64,000 nt of DNA, taken from contig JADLCT010000102.1 in the NCBI GenBank assembly GCA_020847045.1, positions 1 to 64,000 on the forward strand, given 5' to 3'. The notes beneath the pieces are model-generated. The model was not told the origin of the DNA and searched no databases. It saw only the letters and a list, made by a program, of their open reading frames with translations. Positions 15,491 to 25,200 of the stretch are shown in pieces. The DNA is from Bryobacterales bacterium (lineage in GTDB: Bacteria; Acidobacteriota; Terriglobia; Bryobacterales; Bryobacteraceae). The position numbers and the translations under genes are program-made. Numbering within the stretch: the first letter of the stretch is position 1; each line of letters begins with the position of its first letter.

Positions 15491-16699
15491 TTACTGGACG
15501 CCCAAGGGTACCGGTGCATTGCGGCCGGTTTGCGCCTCAATCACGGTATAGCCACCCGGTGATTGTCTCACCTCGGCGGCCCCTTTGTATGTAGGGGGAA
15601 TTTCGGCGAGCCATAGGGTGAAGTGCGTGGACATACGCTGGTAACCCTCCACCCAGCGAAAGGTTTTGGTTCCGAGCAATGTGGCTCGGTCCACCGACTT
15701 GCGGAGTCCTTCGGCGTAGGGGGTGGAGCCGAACTCGATGCCGCGCGCGATGGCCTGGCCGTTCCACGGCAGTCCGGTGGCGCGGCGATTCTCCTGCCAG
15801 TCCGCGAGCCACGGATTGTCCGTCGCGGGAAAGGTGTAACCGATGAGCACGGGGAAGCGCGGATTGTACATTGTGAACCAGTGTTCGACGCGGCGGGGGT
15901 CGAGGAGCCAGGCGGTGTAGCTGCCGGACTTCGGTTCGGCGGTCATGGGCCTGGCATCGGCGGAGCCACCGGCGGTTTTCAACCGCGGCCACGCATGCTC
16001 GCCGAGCGGGGCGGCGTCGCCGCGCGTGGCGTCCATGTCGAGAAACGTCGAACCCGGTTCCACGAAGGGCGGGCCGAAGGTGGCGTGCTGCATCCAGTTC
16101 ACGGGGCGGTCGAAGGGGAGCAGGTTTTCCACCCACTCCTCCACGCGCACGCCGGAGGCGCCGCGCGCCAGCGTGATGCGGCGTCCCACGCGGAAGCGCG
16201 TGCGGCGCAACTCGGCTTCGACATCAATCGTGACGGCCTCGGGCGTGACGGTGTGGCGCGCCAGACGCCATTCCACGATGGGAGCCTCCCCGTGGTTGCC
16301 GAGCCCGTTGCGGGCCTCGGCTTCCGAGGAGACGGGCCCATAGAAGGGGAAGCACAACAGGTGGCCCATGTAGCCGGAATGGAGGAACCGGTGCGGCGTG
16401 TCTCCGTACAAGGCGTCATGGCGCGCGGGGTTGTAATCGTAGGGTTCGATGGTGGGATAATGCGGCACGCGGAAAGGATTCACCTGGCGGGCAGCCGGTC
16501 CGGCGAGGTAGCGCAGTTCGGCGATGTGGCCGCCGCCTTGCAATACCGCCACGCGGACTTGGCCGTTGGACAGTACATAGGCGTGGCGGCCGTGGAACCG
16601 CTCCTCGGTGAACGAGGGCCGCTGTGCGAGCAGAGGTAAGGCGAGCAGGGCGGCAACCGCGCCGCACCGGCGGGCTGGACGCAGGAAAGCCAGGCGCAT
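15491..16699 (-). CDS. Secreted protein, probable galactose-mutarotase-like fold
   Basis: 402 residues with a signal peptide (about 1-25). The sequence is beta-rich and contains patterns of aldose-1-epimerase-like proteins (RVAVLQGGGHIAELRY near 49-64, NWMQHATFGPPF in the middle, which offers a His). I do not recognise a precise family; it resembles hypothetical acidobacterial proteins of the mutarotase-fold type. It is the first gene of a three-gene minus-strand group with the two S41 peptidases. The start is only 29 bases from the divergent PaiB-like gene, so the promoters must overlap. Confidence 0.6.
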   Translation of the reverse strand: MRLAFLRPARRCGAVAALLALPLLAQRPSFTEERFHGRHAYVLSNGQVRVAVLQGGGHIAELRYLAGPAARQVNPFRVPHYPTIEPYDYNPARHDALYGDTPHRFLHSGYMGHLLCFPFYGPVSSEAEARNGLGNHGEAPIVEWRLARHTVTPEAVTIDVEAELRRTRFRVGRRITLARGASGVRVEEWVENLLPFDRPVNWMQHATFGPPFVEPGSTFLDMDATRGDAAPLGEHAWPRLKTAGGSADARPMTAEPKSGSYTAWLLDPRRVEHWFTMYNPRFPVLIGYTFPATDNPWLADWQENRRATGLPWNGQAIARGIEFGSTPYAEGLRKSVDRATLLGTKTFRWVEGYQRMSTHFTLWLAEIPPTYKGAAEVRQSPGGYTVIEAQTGRNAPVPLGVQ

Positions 16700-16728
16700 C
16701 TGAGGATGATACAGAACAAGGAGGGGCC

Positions 16729-17394
16729 ATGCTCAGCAAACCGGCCGACGATCTTCTGAACGGCGAAGAATGGCGGCAGTTCCTGCGTACGAACGGCTTC
16801 GGGCAGGTGATCGCGCCGGGCAAGGGGCTGGCGGTTCCGGTGGTGACGCCTCTGCACTTCGCCCTGGGCCGCGACGACGAGGCGGTGTTCCATGTGCACC
16901 GCGCCAATCCGCTGGTGGCTGCGCTGCGCGAGAACCCGTCCTGCTTGCTGGCCGTGATCGGCAGTTATGTGTACATCCCCGCGGAGTGGAATGCGGCTGC
17001 CGGAGAGGATCCGCGCTGGGGCGTGCCCACGAGTTATTATGCGGCCGTGCAGGCGGCCTGCAACGCCGAGGTGGTGGAGGACGAGTGGGACCTGGCCGGC
17101 ATACTGAGCCAGTTGATGGAGCACTACGAGCCGCGCGGCAGCCGTCATCACGAGGTGGAGCCGGGCGATTCGCCGTACGGCAAGCTGCTGGGGGCAATCG
17201 TGGGCGTGCGGTTGCGGATCACACGCGTACGGGGGAAGTTCAAGTTCGGCGGCAACCGCGATTCGGCGCACCGGCTGCGGGTGGCCGAGCGGCTGGCCGG
17301 GCGCAACGGTCCGCTGGATGCTTCGGCGCGGGCGCATGTGCTGCGGCGGGACGCGGCAAGCCGCGGCGTGGACGAAGAGGCGGACGGCCAATGA
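16729..17394 (+). CDS. PaiB-like FMN-binding protein
   Basis: 221 residues. I use the ATG at 16729 because AAGGAGG lies directly before it. It matches the FMN-binding negative transcriptional regulator family typified by Bacillus PaiB: the split-barrel N-terminus with TPLHFAL, the SYVYIPAEW segment, the VPTSYYAAVQ segment and the GKFKFGGNR motif. Family members bind FMN and their regulatory role is uncertain. It begins a probable operon with the rhodanese (15 bases on), an ArsC-like protein and an enolase-superfamily enzyme. Confidence 0.82.
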   Translation: MLSKPADDLLNGEEWRQFLRTNGFGQVIAPGKGLAVPVVTPLHFALGRDDEAVFHVHRANPLVAALRENPSCLLAVIGSYVYIPAEWNAAAGEDPRWGVPTSYYAAVQAACNAEVVEDEWDLAGILSQLMEHYEPRGSRHHEVEPGDSPYGKLLGAIVGVRLRITRVRGKFKFGGNRDSAHRLRVAERLAGRNGPLDASARAHVLRRDAASRGVDEEADGQ

Positions 17395-17409
17395 TAGAAT
17401 CACCCGCGA

Positions 17410-17760
17410 ATGGAAGACTCCGAAGCCGGGATTCCGATTGAGACGCCTCCGGGCGCGGTTAAGGCGTGGCTGGACGCGGGCGAAGCGGTGGCTTTGATCG
17501 ACGTGCGTGAACCCTTCGAGCACACACTGGCGCGAATCGAGGGATGTGAGCTCATGCCGATGAACACAGTGCCGGCGTGTCTGGAGCAGTTGCAGCAAAC
17601 GGCCGCCGGCAAGCTGCTGGTGGTGTATTGCCATCACGGCGTGAGGAGTTTGAACGTTGTGAGCTGGCTGCGCGCACACGGCGTGGCGAATTGCACGTCG
17701 ATGGCGGGCGGCATCGAGGCGTGGTCGCTCGAAGTGGATCGCAAGGTGGGCAGGTATTGA
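17410..17760 (+). CDS. Rhodanese-like sulfurtransferase domain protein
   Basis: 116 residues, a single rhodanese domain. It has IDVREPFEH (30-38), the active-site loop CHHGVRS with catalytic C74, and the C-terminal MAGGIEAW motif. Single-domain rhodaneses carry sulfane sulfur as a cysteine persulfide. The loop CHHGVRS has six residues, which suits sulfur rather than arsenate or phosphate transfer. The next gene starts two bases after the stop, so translation is likely coupled. There is no signal peptide, so it is cytoplasmic. Confidence 0.88.
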   Translation: MEDSEAGIPIETPPGAVKAWLDAGEAVALIDVREPFEHTLARIEGCELMPMNTVPACLEQLQQTAAGKLLVVYCHHGVRSLNVVSWLRAHGVANCTSMAGGIEAWSLEVDRKVGRY

Positions 17761-17762
17761 GA

Positions 17763-18098
17763 ATGAAGCTCTATTGGAAAAAGACGTGTTCAACGTGCCG
17801 CGATGCGCGGAAATATCTGGTTGCGCTGGGGGCGAAGTTCGAGGACGTGGATCTTGCGCCCGGCCTGAGCGTGGCGGCGTTGGATGCTCTGATCGGCAAG
17901 CGGGACTACCGCGAGTTTCTGAACTTCCGCAACGAACTCTATCGGGAGCGCGGAATGAAGAAGAGTCCGCCGCCACGCGGCGAGGCACTGCGGTTGATGT
18001 CGGAGAACCCGAACCTGGTGCGGCGTCCGCTGCTGGTGAAAGGCCGCTCGATCGTGATTGGATTCGACAAGGAAGCGATGAAGGAGATGGCGGGATGA
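17763..18098 (+). CDS. ArsC/Spx-family thioredoxin-fold protein
   Basis: 111 residues. The N-terminus MKLYWKKTCSTCRDA holds a CxxC motif (C9, C12) of the ArsC/YffB/Spx family, and PNLVRRPLL near the end is the conserved family motif with the substrate-side Arg. Arsenate reductases of this family use a single Cys followed by an Arg triad; the CxxC here points more to a YffB- or MgsR-like thiol protein. The neighbouring rhodanese supports a thiol or sulfur role. I take the ATG at 17763, two bases after the previous stop. It overlaps the next gene by four bases. Confidence 0.82.
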   Translation: MKLYWKKTCSTCRDARKYLVALGAKFEDVDLAPGLSVAALDALIGKRDYREFLNFRNELYRERGMKKSPPPRGEALRLMSENPNLVRRPLLVKGRSIVIGFDKEAMKEMAG

Positions 18099-19330
18099 AG
18101 CGCAGGGAATTCTTTGAAGGCGCGATGGCGGCGCAATTCGGCGTGGCGCCGCTGTTGCAGGCGGCGCAGGTGGGCTCACGTCCGGCGATGAAAATCACGG
18201 ACATCAAAATGTGGCTGGTGGGCGTGGGCGGGCGGAACCTGTGTTTCGTCAAGGTGGAGACCGACCAGGGGATTCACGGCGTGGGCGAGGCGTATTCGTG
18301 CGGTCCGGACGAAGCCACGCGAGCCGTGGTGATGGACTTCAAGAGCTGGCTGGTGGGGCAGGACCCGCGCAACATCGAGCACATCTGGAACATGATGTAC
18401 AACTTCACCAGGTTTCCCGGCGGCCTGGTGGTGAACGCGGCGATGTCGGGCATCGATCATGCTTTGTGGGACATCGCGGGCAAGGCGGCCGGGCTGCCTG
18501 TATACATGCTGCTGGGTGGCAAGGTGCGCGATAAGATCCGCGTCTACCAGAGCTGCGGCGGCGCGACGCCCAGGGCTCTGGCCGAAGACGGCAAACGGTT
18601 GGTGGAGAAGTACGGCTACACGGCGCTGAAGATGCGTCCGCAACCGGGGCGCGACAACCAACTGCCCTACAACGCCGTGACCAGACAGGCGGGCGAGCGC
18701 GTGCGGGCGCTGCGCGAGGCCGTCGGTCCGGACGTGGACATCGGCTGCGACATTCACGCCCGGTTCTTCGAGGTGCGGCGCGCGGCGGCGCTGGCCAAGG
18801 CGATTGAACCGTATCACCCGATGTGGCTGGAGGAGCCGATCCGGCCCGAAAATGAAGAGGCGATGCGGAAGCTGGCCGGAGAGGTGAACGTGCCGCTGGC
18901 CAGCGGTGAATGCAACTACATGCGGCACGAGTTCAGGAAGATTCTGGCATTGCAGGCGCTGGACATCGTGCAGCCTGACATATGCGTTTGCGGCGGGCTG
19001 ACCGAAATGAAGAAGATCGCCGCCATGGCCGAGGCACACTACGTCATGGTGGCGCCGCATAACCCGATGGGGCCGCTGGCGACGGCGGTGAACGTCCACT
19101 TCGCGGCCTCCACGCCGAACTTCCTGGTGCTGGAGTATCACCCCGACGACGCCTCGCCGCGCAAAGATTTGCTGAAAGAACCGTTGATGGTAAAAGACGG
19201 CTACATTCCGCTGCCCGTCAAACCCGGGTTCGGCGTGGAGTTGAACGAAGAGGCATTCAAGCACTATCCGCCCAAGCCCTGGCATCGTGGCTTCGACTAT
19301 CGCGTCGACGGCAGCGTGGCCTACGTATAG
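18095..19330 (+). CDS. Enolase-superfamily dehydratase (galactonate-dehydratase-like) with Tat-type signal
   Basis: 411 residues. The ATG at 18095 overlaps the previous stop (ATGA). The first 30 residues read as a twin-arginine signal (KRREFFEGA and a hydrophobic stretch). Mature parts follow the mandelate racemase/muconate lactonizing superfamily: K179 in ALKMRP, metal ligands D219, E247 and E272, H221 beside the first ligand (DIH) and H322 in APHNP. The D-x-H and distal His arrangement is that of D-galactonate dehydratase and related acid-sugar dehydratases. Export would be unusual for this class; an alternative start at the internal MKITDI (codon 32) would give a cytoplasmic enzyme. Confidence 0.85.
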   Translation: MKRREFFEGAMAAQFGVAPLLQAAQVGSRPAMKITDIKMWLVGVGGRNLCFVKVETDQGIHGVGEAYSCGPDEATRAVVMDFKSWLVGQDPRNIEHIWNMMYNFTRFPGGLVVNAAMSGIDHALWDIAGKAAGLPVYMLLGGKVRDKIRVYQSCGGATPRALAEDGKRLVEKYGYTALKMRPQPGRDNQLPYNAVTRQAGERVRALREAVGPDVDIGCDIHARFFEVRRAAALAKAIEPYHPMWLEEPIRPENEEAMRKLAGEVNVPLASGECNYMRHEFRKILALQALDIVQPDICVCGGLTEMKKIAAMAEAHYVMVAPHNPMGPLATAVNVHFAASTPNFLVLEYHPDDASPRKDLLKEPLMVKDGYIPLPVKPGFGVELNEEAFKHYPPKPWHRGFDYRVDGSVAYV

Positions 19331-19405
19331 CGCCGCGCTTGGTGGCGCGCCGCGCCCCGTGAGCGCTTCGGGCCCGCATTTGCGCTTGTCTTCAGTGAAG
19401 GACGA

Positions 19406-19774
19406 ATGGCGATGTGGGCTGGCGAAGTGCTGATGGGTGTGGCGCTGTTGTGCACGCTGCTGGTGGGCGTTTCCGTGGGCGGCATGCAACCGGAGCGGGC
19501 GGCCGGGGGCGGCCTGGCGATGGTCTATCTGCTTTCTCTGATGGCCGTGTTGTGGGTGGTGCTGGGGGCCGTGCTGTTGCTGCACCACGGCGGACGGGCA
19601 GGCGTTCCAGCAGGCTTCGTGCTGGCCGTCTATGTGCTCGGCTTCGTGGCCGAGGTGGCCTCGCTGCTGGCGCTGGCCGAACGGACAACGGACCGCGCGG
19701 CGGCGATGGGACTCCGCGCCGGCATGATTCTCATCCCCCTTGTGCTGGTCCTGTTCGCCGGTTCGAGTATGTGA
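19406..19774 (+). CDS. Small membrane protein with four predicted helices
   Basis: 122 residues, almost entirely hydrophobic, with membrane segments near 5-25, 37-60, 70-90 and 100-119. GAAGGA lies just before the ATG at 19406. I recognise no family. It follows the dehydratase by 75 GC-rich bases and may be the last gene of that operon. Confidence 0.55.
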   Translation: MAMWAGEVLMGVALLCTLLVGVSVGGMQPERAAGGGLAMVYLLSLMAVLWVVLGAVLLLHHGGRAGVPAGFVLAVYVLGFVAEVASLLALAERTTDRAAAMGLRAGMILIPLVLVLFAGSSM

Positions 19775-19805
19775 TCGCAGGCCCGCCCCTATGCCGCGGC
19801 CCCGT

Positions 19806-21353
19806 CTACGGCGCCACGCAGGAGAAATTGCTCTCCTCGTCAATGGAGCCTGTGCCGTTGTAGCGGACGCGTTGCGGATAGGGGCAGATGGGACGCGTGC
19901 GCAGAACCTTGCCCTGTTCGATGCGCGAGGTGACGATCCGCTCTGGCGCAACGCCCTCTTCCACCCAGCGGATGACCGACGCCAGCGGGTCAAACGCCGC
20001 GCAACCGACGCCGCTGCCACAATGAAACACGCCGGGGATGGTGTAGAAGCGGAAAAAGTCCTTCGTTCCGGGGCCCATCCGGGCCAGCGTCTCTTCGTAG
20101 TAGCCGATGGCGCGTTGCGGATTCAGGGCCTGATCGGCCAAACCGAACCACATGAGCAAACGGCCGTTGCGCTCACGGAAGGCGGAGAGGTCGGGGTTGG
20201 TGGCGTCCAGCGTGAGATGAATCTCTTCGAGCAGGGGAATGTCGCGGGCAAGGTCCACCTGGTCGAGAGACAGCGAGGGATCTTTCTTGGGATAAGCGAG
20301 ATAGCGGAAGAAGGATTCGGCGAAACCCTGGGAGATGGTGGGGCCGGGCTGCTCGCGGATGATCCAGTTGTCCCAGCCGGAGCGGCCGTTGGGCCCGGCG
20401 ATTTCGGAGCTCACGGGCCAGGCCGGATAGCGCGTTGCTCCGTTGGCGGTGATGGGCGAGTAGATGGCCGTCAGCGCCGTGATCTGGCCCTCGGTGAAGC
20501 AGCCGGAAGAGTCTCCCGCCGTGCAGCGTGGCAGGTCGCGCGAAGGGGTAAAACCGCAGCCGGCGGGGTTGTCGATGAGGCCGTCCTTCAATCCGTCCTT
20601 CTCGTCACACACGGCGTAAACGCGCGTGGCCAGCAGCGACAGCTTGGAATAAGGCACCGGCGCACGCTTCAACGCCTGATAGATGGCCGTGAACTGGACC
20701 ATCGTGCCGGAGAAGTCAAGCACCGGAGCGCCCGCGACAATGCCGTCGAAATCATGCGGGAAGCGTTGCGCGAAAATCAGCCCCTGACGGCCGCCTGTGG
20801 AGCAGCCAAAGTAATAGGAACGCTTCGGCGCGGAGCCGTAATAAATCCTGGCCAGCCGCTTCGCCGTTTCGGCGGTGACGTGGAGGGAGCGGAAGGCATA
20901 GTCGTAGAGCTTCTGCGGGTGGACAGCGAATGTGCCGGCCGGTTCCGTGCGGGCGTCGTGGCCGGTGTTGGTGCGCGTAACCAGGAAGCCTTTGGCGATG
21001 GCGTCCACGCGCGCGCCGCGTCCGCCAGGGGCCGACAGGTCATCGCCGGCGTAGCCGCCGTTACCGAAAAAGAGCAGACGGTTGTTCCATGCCGTGGGCA
21101 GATTCACCTCGAAACGCACCTCGGGCTGAATCATGCCCAGTACGCGGCAATAGGTGGGGCCGTTCTCCCCGGCGCGTTCTTCAACCGCCGTGATGATGGA
21201 GTACTCGTACCCGGTTTCGGCCACCAGAGAAGCGCAGGGCCGTGACGGCGCGGAGCGCTGTTCGTTGGCGGGCGGCTGCCAGTCGCGCATGTGCGGTCCG
21301 TTCTGGGCAAACGCGAGGGCGCTGGCAAGGGTGAGCAGGACAAGGTGTCGCAT
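19806..21353 (-). CDS. Tannase/feruloyl-esterase-family secreted hydrolase
   Basis: 515 residues. I take the ATG at 21353 because a clean signal peptide (about 1-17, ending AFAQ) begins there. The alpha/beta-hydrolase nucleophile motif GCSTGGRQG holds C184 and S185; together with an Asp in the FGLADQALN segment and the HC of GVFHCGSG it forms the CS-D-HC signature of tannases and feruloyl esterases, in which a Cys-Cys bond links catalytic Ser and His. NPAGC and DGLKDGLIDNP are also family-typical (calcium site region). It should hydrolyse esters of plant phenolic acids outside the cytoplasm. It is transcribed divergently from gluQ over a 50-base gap. Confidence 0.85.
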   Translation of the reverse strand: MRHLVLLTLASALAFAQNGPHMRDWQPPANEQRSAPSRPCASLVAETGYEYSIITAVEERAGENGPTYCRVLGMIQPEVRFEVNLPTAWNNRLLFFGNGGYAGDDLSAPGGRGARVDAIAKGFLVTRTNTGHDARTEPAGTFAVHPQKLYDYAFRSLHVTAETAKRLARIYYGSAPKRSYYFGCSTGGRQGLIFAQRFPHDFDGIVAGAPVLDFSGTMVQFTAIYQALKRAPVPYSKLSLLATRVYAVCDEKDGLKDGLIDNPAGCGFTPSRDLPRCTAGDSSGCFTEGQITALTAIYSPITANGATRYPAWPVSSEIAGPNGRSGWDNWIIREQPGPTISQGFAESFFRYLAYPKKDPSLSLDQVDLARDIPLLEEIHLTLDATNPDLSAFRERNGRLLMWFGLADQALNPQRAIGYYEETLARMGPGTKDFFRFYTIPGVFHCGSGVGCAAFDPLASVIRWVEEGVAPERIVTSRIEQGKVLRTRPICPYPQRVRYNGTGSIDEESNFSCVAP

Positions 21354-21366
21354 GGATATCCAAAAA

Positions 21367-21372
21367 AGTATA
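21367..21372 (-). promoter_or_regulatory. Possible -10 element for the tannase-like gene
   Basis: TATACT on the minus strand, with TTTTCC 17 bases upstream as a poor -35. The predicted transcript would start only a few bases before the ATG at 21353, and no ribosome site is seen there, so the mRNA may be almost leaderless. The match at -35 is weak. Confidence 0.3.
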
Positions 21373-21403
21373 TAGGGCCGGGCCGTGAAGGAAAATAGGG
21401 ACG

Positions 21404-22237
21404 ATGCGGGAGTATGTCGGACGGTTCGCGCCCTCCCCAACCGGACCGCTCCACTTCGGCTCGCTGGTGGCGGCCGTGGGAAGCTGGCTGGACGCGCGCG
21501 CGCACGGTGGGCGGTGGCTGCTGCGGATGGAGGATGTGGACGAGCCGCGCTGCTCGCCCGGCGCGGCGGAGGAGATTCTCCGCGCCCTGGAAGCCTTTGG
21601 TCTGGAGTGGGACGGCGAAGTGATGGTGCAGAGCCGGCGCAAGGAGGCCTACCGCGAGGCGATTGAAGAGTTGCGGCGGCAGGGCCGGGCGTTCGGTTGC
21701 GCGTGCACGCGCAACGAGGCGGGTGACCGTTACAACGGCGCCTGCCGCGACGGCCTGGCCCCGGGAAGAACCGTGCGGTCGTGGCGATTCCGCGTTCCGG
21801 AGGAGAGCGTGGCGTTCGTGGACCGCCGGTTGGGGCGCTTTGAGGAACGCCTTGCAACAACCTGCGGCGATGTTGTGCTGCTGCGGGCCGACGGCTACTT
21901 TTCGTACCAGTTGGCAGTGGTCGTGGACGACGCGGCGCAGGGTGTGACCGATGTGGTTCGCGGCGCCGACCTGCTGGACTCCACGGCGCGCCAGGCGGCG
22001 CTGCATCTCGCCTTCGGACACGAGCCCCCGCGGTGGCTGCATCTTCCACTGGCCGTGAACCGCGAGGGTCAAAAGTTGAGCAAGCAGAGCAAGGCCCCGC
22101 CGCTCGACCTCCGTCGAACGGAGGAGGAACTTTTCCAGGCGCTGAAGTTTCTTGGAGTAGGCGCCGAGCCCGGAAGCAGAGGCGAAATGTTACAAGCGGC
22201 GAAGATTAATTGGAGGTTAATGTTTCCGGAGCTTTAG
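21404..22237 (+). CDS. gluQ: Glutamyl-Q tRNA(Asp) synthetase
   Basis: 277 residues, a class I aminoacyl-tRNA-synthetase paralogue without an anticodon-binding domain. It has the N-terminal FAPSPTGPLHFGSL signature (HIGH equivalent at 17-20), the GluQ zinc set CAC with a later Tyr and Cys (in CACTRNEAGDRYNGAC), and the KLSKQ motif (KMSKS equivalent) near 222-226. The length of about 280 fits GluQ and is much shorter than GltX at about 470. It attaches glutamate to the queuosine base in tRNA(Asp). The stop is 18 bases before the next gene. Confidence 0.92.
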   Translation: MREYVGRFAPSPTGPLHFGSLVAAVGSWLDARAHGGRWLLRMEDVDEPRCSPGAAEEILRALEAFGLEWDGEVMVQSRRKEAYREAIEELRRQGRAFGCACTRNEAGDRYNGACRDGLAPGRTVRSWRFRVPEESVAFVDRRLGRFEERLATTCGDVVLLRADGYFSYQLAVVVDDAAQGVTDVVRGADLLDSTARQAALHLAFGHEPPRWLHLPLAVNREGQKLSKQSKAPPLDLRRTEEELFQALKFLGVGAEPGSRGEMLQAAKINWRLMFPEL

Positions 22238-22255
22238 TCTGCTATTCTCTCCCCC

Positions 22256-25200
22256 ATGAAGCTTCGATTGCTGGTCTGTCTCATGATGGCTCTCCCGGCA
22301 CTGTTCGCGCAGGAGTTCCGCGCGACGATTTCTGGTTTGGTTACCGATCCGGCGGGCGCCCCGGTGGCGAACGCCAAGGTTACGGTACGCAGTGTGGAGC
22401 GCGACGTTCTATACGACTCCGCCACAAACGAAGCGGGGCGCTATGTGACCCGCTTTCTTCCCGCGGGCCAGTACACGCTGACGGTGGAGCGCGATGGCTT
22501 CAAGAAGGTGACGCGCGAGGGGGTTTCGCTGCAGGCGGCCGACCGCGTAAGCCTGGACATTCAACTGCAACTGGGCACGCTGAGCGACAGTGTGACCGTT
22601 ACCGGCGAGGCGCCACAGTTGTCCACCGAGACGGCGTCGCGCACGGCGACTCTGGAACAGAAATATGTGGACGACCTGCCCACCAGCGGGCGCAACCTTT
22701 ATCAGTTGCTCTTTTCGCAACCCGGCGTGACAAAAGCGAGCCGGTATTGGGGCAATTTTGAGCTGTACGCCTTCGGCAACATCAATGCCGTGTCGATCAA
22801 CGGCGGCCGCACGGGCGAGAACGATACGCTGATCGACGGTGTGACGAGCGTGCGCGGCAGCCGCAGCGCCAGTTTCGCGCCCTCGTTGAACGCCATCTCC
22901 GAGGTGACCGTGGTGAGCAACTCCTACGATTCGCAGTACGGGCGCGTGGGCGGCGGCGTGACCAGCGTGACGCTGCGCACGGGAACCAACCAGTTGCACG
23001 GGCAGTTGTACGAGTTCTTGAAGAACGACAACCTGGCCGCAGCGGGCTGGTCGCGCAATTCGTTTGGAGTGCCGAAGCCCGAGTATAAGAACAATACGTT
23101 CGGCTTCACGGTGGACGGTCCCATTTACATCCCGAAGGTATTTGACGGGCGGAACAAGATGTTCTTCTTGATCACCACCGAATTCCTGCGTGAGCGGAAC
23201 CCGCAGACGCAGTTGTGGACCGTGCCGACCGCGGCCGAGCGCACGGGCAACTTTTCGGCGCTGCGCGATGGCGCCGGCCGCGCGATCACCATCTACGATC
23301 CTTTGACGACGGTGGCCAATTCGGCCGGCACCGGCTACACGCGCCAGCCGTTCGCGGGCAACATCGTTCCCGGGGCGCGGATCAACGCCGTGGGCTCCAA
23401 GGCGATGAGCTTCTATCCGGATCCGAACCGTGTGAGCGAATCCGTGGACGGCCAGAATAACTACCTGTTCCTCAACAGCTCGAAGAATTACTACGACCAG
23501 TGGATCGGCAAGCTCGACTACAACCTGACCGAAAAACACCGCGTGAGCGGGCGCTACGGCGAAACGCCGTGGTTCAACTTCGCCCGCGTGCAGTGGGGCA
23601 CCAACGCGGCCGAGCCATCCACGGAGTACCCCTCGACGCGCATCTCGCGCAACTGGGGCTTTGACTGGACATGGACGATGAGCCCGGCCATGGTGTTCAA
23701 CCTGCGCGGCGGCCTGGCACGGTATGAAGGGTTCAGCGGCAACACGTTTGGCAAGGATTACGATCCGCGCCAACTGGGCTTCCCGAGCGATCTGGTGAGC
23801 CAGTTCACTTCACTGCACTTCCCGCGCTTCAACGTGAACACGAACAACTACTCACCGCTCGGCTCGACGCGCACGTCGAATTACGAGACGCAGGACACCT
23901 ACTCGCTGCAGCCCAACGTGCAGACGGTGCGCGGAACCCATTCGATGAAGTTCGGCGCCGAGTTCCGCCGCTACAATAACAACAACATCCGGCCGAACTC
24001 GGCCTCCGGCCAGTACACGTTTGACCGGAACTGGACGCGTTCGAACCCGCTGGCCGCCGACGCCCTGTCGGGCAACTCGCTGGCCAGCCTGCTGCTGGGC
24101 TACCCGATTTCGGGCTACATCGACCGCAACAACGATCCGGCCTACACGAATGGCTACACCGCTCTGTTCTTCCAGGACGACTGGAAGATCCGCCGCAATC
24201 TGACGTTGAACCTGGGGCTGCGCTGGGACTACGAATCACCCATCACGGAGCGGTATAACCAGCAGGTCCGCGGCTTCGCCTTCGGTACGCAGAATCCTCT
24301 GCAAAGCCGGGTCCAGGGGCTGAAACTGGACGGTGGACTGATCTTTGCCGGGGCGAGCGGCACGTCACGGCAGGCGTTCGATCGTGATCTCAACAACTGG
24401 CAGCCCCGCGTGGGCCTGGCCTGGCAGGTGAAGCCGTCCTGGGTGGTGCGGGGCGGCTACGGCCTCTACTACCTGGGTCAGAACGCGGCCGGTCCGGACA
24501 CGGGCTTCTCGCGCCCGACGAACATGATCGTCTCCACCGACAACAACCTGACTCCGTCGGCCAATCTGAGCGACCCCTTCCCCCGGAACCTGTTCCCGGC
24601 GGGGTTGCTGCAGCCGATCGGCTCCTCGCAGGGACTGGCGACGAACCTGGGCCTGGGCGTGGCGGCGCAGTATCTGGGCCGTCCGATGCCCTACTCGCAT
24701 CAGTTCAGTGTTGGCTTGCAGCACCAGTTGCCTGGCCAGTGGGTAGCCGACGCCAGCTATGTGGGCAACCTCACGCGCAAATTGCCGGTCAGCGCAAACC
24801 TGAACTTCCTCTCGGCGGATCAGTTGAATTCGCTGCCGGTGGCTCAACGCGCCGCCTACTTCAACGCGGCCGTGCCTAACCCGATGGCGGGTCTGCTGCC
24901 GGGCTCGGCATTTAATGGCGCGACGATTCCGCGCCAGCAGTTGCTCGTTGCCTACCCGCATTTCTCGCAGGTCGGCATCAGCAACATTCCCATTGGCGGC
25001 CAGAGCTACCATTCGCTGCAGGTAAAGGGTACGCGCCGCTTCCGCCATGGATTGGCCATGCAGTTGAGCTATACGCTGGCGAAAACGCTGGAACGGGTGA
25101 TCCTGTTGAACGCGCAGGATGCGAACCTCGCCGACCTGGCGGCCACCAAGCCCGACCAGCGGCTGATGGACTTCGACATTCCGCACACATTCACGATGGT

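Noticed and set aside
19806..22049. Long upstream extension of the tannase-like gene
   Set aside because: The extension is antisense to gluQ and lacks any family match; a normal signal peptide starts at 21353.
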